A stretch of 64,000 bases of DNA from assembly GCF_013414195.1 (NCBI RefSeq), contig NZ_JAATTV010000003.1, positions 1 through 64,000 of the forward strand. Reading direction: 5' to 3'. Position 1 is the first letter of the stretch. Every line of letters begins with the position of its first letter. The stretch is from Psychrobacter sp. BI730. Lineage in GTDB: Bacteria; Pseudomonadota; Gammaproteobacteria; Pseudomonadales; Moraxellaceae. The position numbers were made by a program, and so were the translations under genes. The notes below the pieces were generated by a model, which saw only the letters and a list, made by a program, of their open reading frames with translations, was not told the DNA's origin and made no database searches. Below are positions 54,749 through 63,825 of the stretch, piece by piece.

Positions 54749-57022
54749 TTATTTGTCGTCTGACTTATCTGCTTTTACATCCTCAGTAGTAGCGATAGAG
54801 GCGTCGCTATCCTGAGCAGAGTCAGGTAGACGGTTTGGATCAAGCGCGCCTTTTTTGTTTTTAGGCGCACTACCATTGCCATTACTATTCGTAGAGGTTT
54901 TGGTCTTCGAAGTCGCTGTTGAGTTTGCAGACATGACACCTTTATTATCCACATTCGTAGCAGACGTTTTTGGCTCTTCTACTGGCTCACTTTTCTCTAC
55001 GGTAGTGCTAGAAGGTGACTTAGTCTCGGTACTACTGCTTTGAGTGGTTGATGACTGATTAGCGGTATTTTGCTCATCACTTTTGTCACTATCTACCGAA
55101 GACTCTGGCGCTGCTGTCTGACTGTCATCAGGGCTAGGCTCCTGCTCTTTACGCTTTTCAGGTGCTTTTGAGTTAGATTCAAAGTTAGCGTCAGCTGCCA
55201 TGCGAGCCTGCTCTTGCTTCGGCGTTACATCGACTGGCTTCGGCTGTACTTCATCGTCTACCACTAGCGATATAAGCTTGCGGTCACGAGGGACAGTACC
55301 GTCAAACTTATCAGTGATAACGTGCAGTTTGCCTTCTTTGTCGACGGTATATAGCGGTACGAACTGCTTATTATCCGCTTTATACTGCTCAAAGCTATAG
55401 CTATCCGTGATGTTAGTAATCTTAATTCGAGCTTTTTTAGACAGCATACTGGCAAGCTTGGTATAGGTCACATCTTTGCCAAACAACCACTGTGAATGGA
55501 AGTTCGATTGCTTATCATCACGCTCACTTTTGACTTTTTCGTCACTGAATTTGAGACGATATAGCTTACGCTCACCAAATTCATGACGATAGTGAATCTC
55601 GGACAATGTATTCATTTCTTTGTCCATACTCATCGCAAACAGACGACCAATACCGATTAGATCCAGATGATGATCTGCGTGATCAGAGATAGGGTTGCCA
55701 AAGTAAGTACGCAGACCGCTCATACGTGCACGTGCAATATTGGTGTAGTTATTGTGCGCAACGATGACGTCAAAGCCTTGATCTTTTAGAGAGGTAGCAA
55801 TCAATAGCGCAATTGGGTTTGAGCCGACGATAAGGATACCGTTAGTCTCAGGCTCACGTACGCCAAGTAAATTACCGACGACCTTTGCGCCCAAGCCTTG
55901 AATCATGACCGTACCAATGATGACCATAAATACGAGAGGTACAAGCAGCTCTACGCCCTGAATATCATACTCTTGCAAACGAATTGCAAACAGTGATGAG
56001 ATAGCAGCAGCAACGATACCACGTGGCCCAATCCAGCTAATCATCAGCTTTTCATTGGTCTTAAGGTTCGAGCCGATAGCTGATGCCCAGACTGATAATG
56101 GACGTGCGACAAACATCACGATAGCGAGCAGCACTAGCCCTGCAAAACCAACGCTGAGCAAGCTTGCCAACTCTACACGCGCCGCCAGAATAATGAACAG
56201 CACTGAAATCAGCAAAATGGTCAACGATTCATTGAACTCTAAAATCGTTTCACGTGGGAATTTTGGCCAGTTTGCCAATGCTACGCCCAATACTGTGACG
56301 GTCAATAGACCTGATTCATGCTCTAGATGATTTGATATTGAAAATAACACCAGTACAAATGCTAGAGTAAAAACATTACGCAAAAACTCAGGAATCATAT
56401 GACGACGCATAAGGAACGCAAGTAGCCAAGCGCCCGCCATACCCATTGCAGTTGCCAATACGACAATCTTAGCAAATAGTAGAATACTACTGGCTTCGCC
56501 GCCTGAGATAATGTACTCATAGACCAATACCACAGCAATAGCGCCGATTGGGTCAATGATAATACCTTCCCATTTTAGGATGTTGGAAATGGTTTTGTTG
56601 GGGCGTACACTACGCAGCAGTGGCATAATGACCGTTGGACCAGTCACACAGACCAGCGCACCAAACAGCAACGCAATCAATGGATCGACATCGAATAGTA
56701 AATAAGTCGATAGGGCCACGATAGCAATGGTAATCAGTACACCGACCGATACTAACATCTGTACCACGGTACCATGTTGCTTAATCTCATCGAACTCTAG
56801 CGTTAACGATCCTTCAAATAGAATAATCGCTACGCCCAAAGAGATGAAAGGAAACATCAGCTCGCCCAACACCAAGTCTGGGTCAAATACACCCAGCACT
56901 GGGCCGACGATAATACCAATCAGTAATAAAAATAAAATGGATGGTTGCTTTAAATACCAAGCCAACCATTGGGCGGCAATGCCAATCCCAACCACGCCGG
57001 ATAGCAAAAGGGCGGTATCCAT
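54749..57022 (-). CDS. CPA1-family cation:proton antiporter with Rossmann and disordered C-terminal regions
   Basis: A 757-residue protein. Residues 1-380 hold about twelve hydrophobic helices with the ion-binding segment EGIIIDPIGAIAVVLVYE and SWIGPRGIVAAAI, as in NhaP-type Na+/H+ or K+/H+ antiporters. A soluble TrkA-N-like domain follows (NGILIVGSNPIALLIATSLKDQGFDVIVAHN...), which in relatives senses nucleotides. Residues from about 615 to the end are Ser/Thr/Lys/Asp-rich and disordered. Ion specificity cannot be read. AGGA precedes the ATG. Confidence 0.9.
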   Translation of the reverse strand: MDTALLLSGVVGIGIAAQWLAWYLKQPSILFLLLIGIIVGPVLGVFDPDLVLGELMFPFISLGVAIILFEGSLTLEFDEIKQHGTVVQMLVSVGVLITIAIVALSTYLLFDVDPLIALLFGALVCVTGPTVIMPLLRSVRPNKTISNILKWEGIIIDPIGAIAVVLVYEYIISGGEASSILLFAKIVVLATAMGMAGAWLLAFLMRRHMIPEFLRNVFTLAFVLVLFSISNHLEHESGLLTVTVLGVALANWPKFPRETILEFNESLTILLISVLFIILAARVELASLLSVGFAGLVLLAIVMFVARPLSVWASAIGSNLKTNEKLMISWIGPRGIVAAAISSLFAIRLQEYDIQGVELLVPLVFMVIIGTVMIQGLGAKVVGNLLGVREPETNGILIVGSNPIALLIATSLKDQGFDVIVAHNNYTNIARARMSGLRTYFGNPISDHADHHLDLIGIGRLFAMSMDKEMNTLSEIHYRHEFGERKLYRLKFSDEKVKSERDDKQSNFHSQWLFGKDVTYTKLASMLSKKARIKITNITDSYSFEQYKADNKQFVPLYTVDKEGKLHVITDKFDGTVPRDRKLISLVVDDEVQPKPVDVTPKQEQARMAADANFESNSKAPEKRKEQEPSPDDSQTAAPESSVDSDKSDEQNTANQSSTTQSSSTETKSPSSTTVEKSEPVEEPKTSATNVDNKGVMSANSTATSKTKTSTNSNGNGSAPKNKKGALDPNRLPDSAQDSDASIATTEDVKADKSDDK

Positions 57023-57899
57023 AAATTAATCCTTTTATAATCTTGTCATATTTTATATCTACCGATAGCTGTTATAAGATAGTCGCTACCGTTTATTTAA
57101 CATTAAGTTGTTATCCGTTTTTATTGTAGCTAGACCATCGCACTGATAGACCTCATGAATCACAACATAAGCTAGATATGATATAACTACTATAAAGTAG
57201 CAAAGACAAAAGCGCTTCTAGATAAATCACAATACGCTAGAAATGCAAAAGATGGAAAACAAGAGTGATGATAGCCAGTTTATAAACCTGCAATAAACAG
57301 TCTTATATACAAGCTAACTTTTGTTTGTTTAGTAAAATATTTGGTTTGACATCATACCATGATTTTATTTCAAGCTGATGTAAGCCGTACCTGCTAAAAA
57401 GCTATGTCACGGCCATAAAAGTATACGAAGCCCATATGAAATAACGCTGCCTTGGGTTATCCTGCACTATGCAAAAAGCTTCAGCATAATACTTCAAGTT
57501 TTTATTTATCATACAGTAGCTGCGTTGGGCATGCACGTCGCGCACAGGATAATAGTGTTAGCGCCATGAAATGTCATATACTGAACGTTGAGAGTATTTA
57601 TTTTTATACGACACTATTAACCATGTTCTACACTATTAACTATATTCTAAAGACAAGCGCTCTATAAATATTCAAGTAATGAGTAGGGATAAAAATAAGC
57701 GTAAAGTAACTGCTAAAGAGCTATGACAATAAGTTCGAATAAAAGTGCTGCGCCGCATAAATAGACAAGATAAATAGATAAAAGAATATAATTTCACCAA
57801 ATAGTAACGAATAGGGGCATGCCGCTTGGTGTAGTCGCTATCGCTGACAATCATAATGTGGCTGTTAATAACAGCGATTACTCATATGGAGGACACAAA
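57023..57899. other. long divergent intergenic region antiporter / degP
   Basis: About 880 bases with no convincing gene. Short open frames here, including one of about 70 codons at 57452-57667, lack ribosome sites and recognisable sequence. Expected content is the promoter region of the protease gene; an envelope-stress promoter would fit but I could not identify one with confidence. Confidence 0.5.
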
Positions 57900-59354
57900 A
57901 TGCCTATCAATATGTTCAAAGGACAGACCACTGCCAATATGCAGCGCTGGTTACAACGTAGTGCGCTGGCACTTGCTGTTAGTACCGCGATGTTTGCTAG
58001 TATTAATGTCACGACGATAAACAGTGCTCAGGCTGCAGTCACTACGGCTGATTTCTCTGGTTTGGTGCAACAAGTCACGCCAGCAGTGGCACGCGTCAAT
58101 GTCACCAAAACGATTAGTGAAGCCGAGCTTGCTAAGGCTCAGACCGCTGAAGTGTTGCGTCAGTTCTTTGGTGATCGTCTACGTATTCCTGATCGAGTCG
58201 CGACGCCAGCGATTGAACATGCTTATGGTACGGCCTTTTTTATTACCTCTAATGGCTATATGCTGACCAATCATCATGTCATCGCAGGTGCGGACAAAAT
58301 CACTGTGACGCTTAATGATAGAACCGAGCTTGATGCAACCTTGGTCGGTAGTGACGAGCGCTCAGATGTGGCCGTGCTAAAAGTTGAGGGCAATCAATTT
58401 CCAGCCCTGCCTATCGGCGACTCAAGTGGTCTAAAAGTAGGGGAGCCAGTATTAGCAATTGGTTCGCCATTTGGTTTTGACTATTCAGCCTCTGCTGGTA
58501 TTGTCAGTGCCAAGTCGCGTAGTTTTTCGCGTGAGACGAGCGTACCATTTATCCAAACGGATGTAGCACTAAACCCGGGTAACTCTGGCGGGCCACTATT
58601 TAACCAGCGCGGCGAAGTGATTGGTATCAATTCGCGTATTTTTAGTGGTACTGGCGGTTATATGGGTCTGTCATTCTCTATCCCTATTGACGCTGCCATG
58701 GATATTTATGAGCAGCTAAAAAATGATGGTGAAGTGGCGCGTGCATATTTAGGAATCTATCCACAAGATATCGATCGCAATCTGGCCGAGGCTTATAATT
58801 TAGAGCGCCCTCAAGGTGCCTTGCTGACACGTGTATCACCAGATTCACCGGCACAAAAATCAGGCCTAAAACCTGGCGACATCATTCTGCAATACAATGA
58901 TGTACAAATCATGGAGGCATCAGACTTGCTGAACTTGCTCAATCGAGCGCGTCCAAGCGATCCCTTCCGTGCACGGATTCAGCGTAACGGTAAGCAGATG
59001 GTGATTAACGGCAAGCTCGCTTATGCGCCCAATGATGTAAGAGCACAGAGCGGTGATGAGCAAAATGACGATGTACAGTTGGGCTTGCGTTTACGAGATT
59101 TGACGGCAGATGAACAAGCAGAAATCGCTGTTGATAATAAAACGGGCATATTGGTTACCACAGTGGATCCTACTGGATTGGCGGCGCGCTCAGGTATTCT
59201 GGCAGGTGATGTTATTACTAACTTTCATCAAAAGCCGATTAAAACAGTGGCAGACTTTTCAGGTGCTATTGCTTCTCTTCCTAAAAAAGGCGTGGTCACT
59301 ATAGAAGTTATACGCCAAGGCATTCCTGCTATTATTGGTCTACGTATTGAGTAG
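57900..59354 (+). CDS. degP: DegP/MucD-like periplasmic serine protease (Do family)
   Basis: A 484-residue periplasmic protease and chaperone for damaged envelope proteins. A signal peptide ends near SAQA (residue 45). The trypsin-like domain has the triad His126 (LTNHHV), Asp156 (DERSDVAVL) and Ser229 (GNSGGPLF). Two PDZ domains follow (YLGIYPQDIDRNLAEAY..., QLGLRLRDLTADEQAEI...). I chose the ATG at 57900 because GGAGG lies eight bases upstream; a frame starting at 57819 would place 27 hydrophilic residues before the signal. It resembles Pseudomonas MucD. No anti-sigma operon is adjacent. Confidence 0.93.
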   Translation: MPINMFKGQTTANMQRWLQRSALALAVSTAMFASINVTTINSAQAAVTTADFSGLVQQVTPAVARVNVTKTISEAELAKAQTAEVLRQFFGDRLRIPDRVATPAIEHAYGTAFFITSNGYMLTNHHVIAGADKITVTLNDRTELDATLVGSDERSDVAVLKVEGNQFPALPIGDSSGLKVGEPVLAIGSPFGFDYSASAGIVSAKSRSFSRETSVPFIQTDVALNPGNSGGPLFNQRGEVIGINSRIFSGTGGYMGLSFSIPIDAAMDIYEQLKNDGEVARAYLGIYPQDIDRNLAEAYNLERPQGALLTRVSPDSPAQKSGLKPGDIILQYNDVQIMEASDLLNLLNRARPSDPFRARIQRNGKQMVINGKLAYAPNDVRAQSGDEQNDDVQLGLRLRDLTADEQAEIAVDNKTGILVTTVDPTGLAARSGILAGDVITNFHQKPIKTVADFSGAIASLPKKGVVTIEVIRQGIPAIIGLRIE

Positions 59355-59461
59355 GTGTCATGATTAACGCGTGACTGTTAATGTGGCTAATAATGTAACT
59401 CAGATTATGGTTCAGGGTATAAAGGCAGCGCGCACGTCAATAATTGTGCTTGTCTATCATG

Positions 59462-59480
59462 GAGGTCGACCTCTATAATG
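59462..59480 (+). promoter_or_regulatory. palindrome overlapping a possible promoter
   Basis: GAGGTCGACCTC is a perfect 12-base palindrome followed directly by TATAAT. A TTGTCT element lies 18 bases upstream of the TATAAT, so the palindrome sits in the promoter spacer, where a repressor or MerR-type activator could bind. This is a visual call with no known regulator match. Confidence 0.4.
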
Positions 59481-59619
59481 TTTGGTTTTTTATCAAACAG
59501 CTAAGAGTAAGACCTCAACAGCAATCCATTCGTTAAGTGAATTATTGATCAATCAATAGGCTCTAAGGTGGGCCGAGTCGCTTAGTCGGCTCGTACCATT
59601 ATGCAACCGCTAGGTAATT

Positions 59620-60828
59620 ATGACTGACCCCGCTCTACATACGCTTATTACAACGACGTCAGCAGCATTGCTAGCGTACATTGCACTGTGGTCAGGGCTA
59701 CAAACGTTTAATGCCAATCCTACCAAGCGCTTTATGCGTATTTGGGTAAAGCTCGCATTATATTATGCTGCTTATACGATGCCTGTTTGGGCAGTATTGC
59801 TTATCATGGTTTGGTCACAGGAGCTGATGCCGATGTTAGCGCAGCTATCACTATCTGCCGTACTTATGGCAATATTGATGATGGGCTTGTACTTTTATAC
59901 TGTCATTGTACAACCCAACCGCTTACGATTAGAGCATCATTCTATTGACTTAGATTTGTCTACACCGCTCAAGGTCGCCGTATTGGCAGATTTGCGTATA
60001 GGGATATACGGTGGTAAGCCGCGTCATATTCGCAAGCTGGTCTCTACTATCAATGCTTTGTCAGCAGATGCCGTACTGATTACTGGGGACTGGCTATACT
60101 ACCCAAGTGCAGATTTAGTGGGTCAGTTAATGCTGTTCAAGGGGGTAAATAAACCTGTTTATACAGTCATGAGTACCTCGGACTTGCGTTATCAGTCTAT
60201 GAATACGACCAAGCAAGGTCAGCCATTATTAGAAGATACATTGGCTAGTACTTTTGATGTACTCGATATTAACTATATCGATCAGCAATGTACGTCACTG
60301 CCACTCAAATGTGCAAGAGCGACAAATGAGCAGTTAGTCGTCAATCAGTCGACTTATCGAACTAATAATCAAGACAGTGTTGAGCAAGAAAACTCGAATA
60401 CAAATTCATTAGTAGCGGTGCTTTGCGGCTGGCAAGATGTGTCCAAGCAATCTACAGATATTGAAACGTCAGAGGCGACTGATAAAGCAATGCTTGGATC
60501 GGAGATTGCCAATGCCACCAGTCCAGTGATTATCTTGGCATCACGATTTGATAGTATCAGTGATCTGCCAAAGTCTTTACAGCCACGCCCTTTGTTGATA
60601 ACCGGTGCTGCAAAAGCTATTCAAAAAAATATCCTGCTTGCTCAAAAACAGAACGATATTCGACGCAGTAGTGAGCAGTCAGCATTGCTATATAACAGTC
60701 GCATGGGTAAGCAGCGCGGCTTATATCAACATGCAAGTGCACAGATATTTGTCAGTAGTGGCATCGGTACGAGAGGGTTGCCTTTTCGATTCTATCGACC
60801 TACTATCGATGTGTTGACGATTCGTTAA
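59620..60828 (+). CDS. membrane protein related to YkuE-type metallophosphoesterases, metal ligands lost
   Basis: A 402-residue protein. Three hydrophobic helices (about 8-28, 43-66, 75-98) lead into a domain with the spacing of YkuE-type phosphoesterases: KVAVLADLRIG (usual D-x-H is Asp124-Leu-Arg126), ADAVLITGDW (Asp157 kept), VYTVMSTSD (the usual GNHD is Ser-Thr-Ser-Asp, 185-188), and the family ending FVSSGIGTRGLPFRFYRPTIDVLTI. The GHxH motif is not recognisable. Catalysis by the normal two-metal mechanism is therefore unlikely. A polar insertion of about 55 residues lies near 235-290. The gene is intact, so a binding or structural role is plausible. Confidence 0.65.
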   Translation: MTDPALHTLITTTSAALLAYIALWSGLQTFNANPTKRFMRIWVKLALYYAAYTMPVWAVLLIMVWSQELMPMLAQLSLSAVLMAILMMGLYFYTVIVQPNRLRLEHHSIDLDLSTPLKVAVLADLRIGIYGGKPRHIRKLVSTINALSADAVLITGDWLYYPSADLVGQLMLFKGVNKPVYTVMSTSDLRYQSMNTTKQGQPLLEDTLASTFDVLDINYIDQQCTSLPLKCARATNEQLVVNQSTYRTNNQDSVEQENSNTNSLVAVLCGWQDVSKQSTDIETSEATDKAMLGSEIANATSPVIILASRFDSISDLPKSLQPRPLLITGAAKAIQKNILLAQKQNDIRRSSEQSALLYNSRMGKQRGLYQHASAQIFVSSGIGTRGLPFRFYRPTIDVLTIR

Positions 60829-61277
60829 TATTACATAAGAGACTTATCAGCGTACGTTGATTGCGCTAAACTGTTCCTTTAATGATTTAACTATTCATCT
60901 ACAAGGTTTTAGTTCAAGTTCTATAAATTTAAGCGAAAAATAATGCCCATTTTTTGGTACTAAATTTATGGGCTGACTGCCAATTGATTGATAGCGGTCA
61001 AATCAAAATATGCTACACTAACGAGCACTCTTATTATTATATTTCTGTTGGTTAGTAAGCAGGCCTTTACTCTTGGTAAATTGCCATCACGACACTGATA
61101 TCGTAGATATAATCATCTATGATACAAACGCTATTATAGTAAGTAGAGACGCAGCATTAACATTAAGTAAGTTACGCCATCAGCGTTTATCAACGCACAC
61201 AAAGTAATGGCCACTTGCAAACGACCTATCATGTGACAGCTTTAATAAAAGCTAGGATAATACAGTAAGGCACGGTT
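60829..61277. other. intergenic region upstream of dapA
   Basis: About 450 bases with no gene. AGCTTT-AATA-AAAGCT (61238-61253) is a short perfect hairpin just before the dapA ribosome site; it could affect dapA translation. Nothing else recognised. Confidence 0.5.
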
Positions 61278-62183
61278 ATGAGCACAGCATACGACGAGAT
61301 CAAAACCCGACTACAAGGCTCAATGGTAGCTTTGGTAACGCCCATGCACCCTGACGGTAAGGTCGATTATACACGTCTCGCAGATCTCATAGATTGGCAG
61401 ATCGAGCAGGGCACACACTGCCTTGTGGCTGTTGGTACTACTGGCGAATCAGCGACCCTATCTATGCAAGAGCATAGCGATGTCATTCGCTATTTTGTCC
61501 AGCATGTCAAAGGTCGTGTACCGGTCATCGCTGGCACAGGTGCCAACAACACGATGGAAGCCATCAAGCTGACTCAGGATGCTGCCGATGCAGGCGCAGA
61601 CTGCGCATTGCTAGTCGCTCCTTACTACAATAAGCCGCCACAAGAAGGCTTGTTTCAGCATTATCAAGCCATTGCCAAAGCCGTAAATATACCGCAAATG
61701 CTGTATAACGTGCCTGGACGTACAGTAGTTGATATCGCTCAAGAAACAGTCGAGCGTTTGTGTGATATCGATAATATTGTTGCTATCAAAGATGCGACAG
61801 GATCTGTCGGTCGCGGTGAGCAATTGATCAAAGCCGTCGGTGACAGAATGGTTGTGTTATCTGGTGATGACGGCACTGCGCTTGATCTAATGAAAGTAGG
61901 CGGCAAAGGCAATATCTCAGTCACTGCTAATGTAGCGCCAAAAGCCATGAGTGAGACTTTTTCTGCGGGTTTACGTGGTGACTTTGAAGCGGCTGGTAAA
62001 ATCCATGACGTGGTCAAACATTTGCACCGTGATCTATTTATCGAATCAAGCCCTATCCCAGCGAAGTACGCATTGCATAAAATGGGCATTATCGATAAAG
62101 GTATCCGTCTGCCATTGGTTTGGCTCGCCGAGCAGCATCATGCGACTATTGATGAAGCATTGGTTCGAGCAAACATACGATAA
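61278..62183 (+). CDS. dapA: 4-hydroxy-tetrahydrodipicolinate synthase
   Basis: A 301-residue enzyme that condenses pyruvate and aspartate semialdehyde, the first committed step to diaminopimelate and lysine. The Schiff-base lysine is Lys171 in VAIKDATGSV, the catalytic tyrosine Tyr143 in MLYNVPGRT, and the GTTGESATL loop binds the substrate. Length is near E. coli DapA (292). AAGG precedes the ATG. The order dapA - lipoprotein - purC parallels E. coli dapA-bamC-purC. Confidence 0.96.
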   Translation: MSTAYDEIKTRLQGSMVALVTPMHPDGKVDYTRLADLIDWQIEQGTHCLVAVGTTGESATLSMQEHSDVIRYFVQHVKGRVPVIAGTGANNTMEAIKLTQDAADAGADCALLVAPYYNKPPQEGLFQHYQAIAKAVNIPQMLYNVPGRTVVDIAQETVERLCDIDNIVAIKDATGSVGRGEQLIKAVGDRMVVLSGDDGTALDLMKVGGKGNISVTANVAPKAMSETFSAGLRGDFEAAGKIHDVVKHLHRDLFIESSPIPAKYALHKMGIIDKGIRLPLVWLAEQHHATIDEALVRANIR

Positions 62184-62324
62184 ATTGATATTTAGCCAAT
62201 TGATATTCGGCGATTTTAGATTTGTTGCTAGTTCGATGATTGATATTCGAGCTAGCAGCAAGTCAACTTATCATGATAAGTCAATCGCCTACATGAGCAA
62301 TAACTGCTAACTCAGAGAGACAAC

Positions 62325-62654
62325 ATGATGACAGTATCATCAAAAACAGTATCATCAAAGACGACAAAATTACTTCCAGCAATGCTGACCTTGGTTTTGG
62401 GTAGCACTTTGGTATTAAGCGGCTGTCAAGCGACTAAAAATTTGCTTGGTAAACGTGATAACGGTAGCTTAGATTATCAACAAAGCAAAAAGCTTGCACC
62501 GATAGAGCTACCTGCCGCCCAAGAAACGGCACCTTTTGTCCCTTTATATTCAACACCTAATGCTGGGGCAAACACGCTCCAACTACAAAATGAGTCAGGC
62601 AATCAGTATCAGCTGCCAAAACCTCAGCGTGCTGTTAGTAACACTTCGAACTAA
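62325..62654 (+). CDS. short lipoprotein in the bamC position (truncated BamC-like)
   Basis: A 109-residue lipoprotein; the signal ends in LVLSGC with lipidated Cys34. After it come LDYQQSKKLAPIELP (49-63) and polar residues to the end. In E. coli the gene between dapA and purC is bamC (344 residues), whose flexible N-terminal segment of similar composition (D-Y then a Pro-rich L-x-x-P stretch) binds BamD. The two helix-grip domains of BamC are entirely missing here, and no remnant lies downstream. I infer a minimal BamC that keeps only the BamD-binding segment. Residues 3-12 repeat VSSKT twice. An AGAGAGA-rich ribosome site precedes the ATG. Confidence 0.7.
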   Translation: MMTVSSKTVSSKTTKLLPAMLTLVLGSTLVLSGCQATKNLLGKRDNGSLDYQQSKKLAPIELPAAQETAPFVPLYSTPNAGANTLQLQNESGNQYQLPKPQRAVSNTSN

Positions 62655-62781
62655 ACTTACTCCCTTATCTATATCGCTGACTGTTGCGTTTTTATCATAG
62701 CCGCAAACCATGTATCTTACATCAGTCAGCGGTAGCTGCGCGTTTTTACCACATAAGCTTGAACGAACAGGAACCCCCATA

Positions 62782-63495
62782 ATGCAAAAGCAACAACTGC
62801 TGTATAAAGGTAAAGCCAAATCTGTCTATGAAACAGAAGACAATGATCTTCTGATTTTGCACTTCCGTGATGATACCTCAGCGCTTGATGGTAAGCGTAT
62901 CGAACAATTAGCACGTAAAGGTGTGGTTAATAACCGCTTTAATGCTTTTATCATGCAAAAATTGTCTGATGCTGGTATCGAAACACATCTCGAAAAGCAA
63001 TTGTCTGATGACGAAGTGTTGGTTAAACGCTTGGACATGATTCCTGTAGAGTGCGTGGTGCGTAACTTTGCAGCAGGTAGTTTGGTGCGTCGTTTAGGCT
63101 TAGAAGAAGGGCAGGCATTAACGCCGCCAACGTATGAGCTGTTTTATAAAGATGATGCGTTAGGTGATCCGATGGTTAACGAATCACTTTCTGTATCTCT
63201 TGGCTGGGCGACCAAAGAGCAACTGGCTAAGATGGAAGAGCTGACTTATCAAGTCAACGATGTATTAAAGGCATTGTTTGATGCGGGTAATTTAATCCTA
63301 GTTGATTTTAAACTAGAGTTTGGCGTATTCCATGACCGTATCGTGTTAGGTGACGAGTTCTCACCAGATGGCTGCCGTATCTGGGACAAGAACACTAAGA
63401 AGAAACTTGATAAAGACCGTTTCCGTCAGTCACTAGGTGATGTGATTGAAGCTTATGAAGAAGTGGCTGACCGTATTGGTGTACCATTAAAATAA
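62782..63495 (+). CDS. purC: phosphoribosylaminoimidazole-succinocarboxamide synthase
   Basis: A 237-residue purine enzyme that joins CAIR and aspartate with ATP. It begins [22 protein letters not shown] with the family GKAKxxY motif, then [29 protein letters not shown] and LVDFKLEFG. Length equals E. coli PurC (237). The ATG at 62782 follows AGGAA; an earlier start at 62710 would add 24 residues unlike the family. A terminator follows. Confidence 0.96.
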   Translation: MQKQQLLYKGKAKSVYETEDNDLLILHFRDDTSALDGKRIEQLARKGVVNNRFNAFIMQKLSDAGIETHLEKQLSDDEVLVKRLDMIPVECVVRNFAAGSLVRRLGLEEGQALTPPTYELFYKDDALGDPMVNESLSVSLGWATKEQLAKMEELTYQVNDVLKALFDAGNLILVDFKLEFGVFHDRIVLGDEFSPDGCRIWDKNTKKKLDKDRFRQSLGDVIEAYEEVADRIGVPLK

Positions 63496-63825
63496 GTATC
63501 TGATACTTAGCATAAAATAAAAAACTGAGCCATGTGCTCAGTTTTTTTATGGCATTATATCTATGATGGCACCCTAGTGAGGACTTGAATATTAAGCTGT
63601 CGGCTAATGGCATCAACGTTTTAACTCGCTAAAACAGTCACAGTGTACTTCGTGGTGTACTTACCATACATATTCTATCTGTGATCGATGCGCTATACAG
63701 GCATCAATGTGGTAGGTATATGAGACACCTCGGAATTTTAATACTCTCTAAGATTGTTGGATATCAAACAATCCCAGCGTGGTTCAGCATATGTATCAAA
63801 AAAACATTTTTTATTAGGAAAGGCC
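63496..63825. other. intergenic region purC / symporter gene
   Basis: About 330 bases. It holds the purC terminator at its left end and an eight-base direct repeat, GTGTACTT at 63643-63650 and 63655-63662. No gene or RNA recognised. Confidence 0.55.
63519..63548. terminator. rho-independent terminator after purC
   Basis: ACTGAGC and GCTCAGT form a seven-base stem around CATGT, with an A run before and seven T after. Confidence 0.88.

Noticed and set aside
57452..57667. 71-codon open frame in the antiporter-degP gap
   Set aside because: No ribosome site, no recognisable motif, composition like the surrounding noncoding DNA.
57819..57899. Longer DegP start
   Set aside because: It would put hydrophilic residues ahead of the signal peptide; GGAGG lies before the ATG at 57900.
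59573..59590. GCCGA...TCGGC hairpin as a terminator or small RNA
   Set aside because: The stem is five base pairs with no T run, too weak to call.
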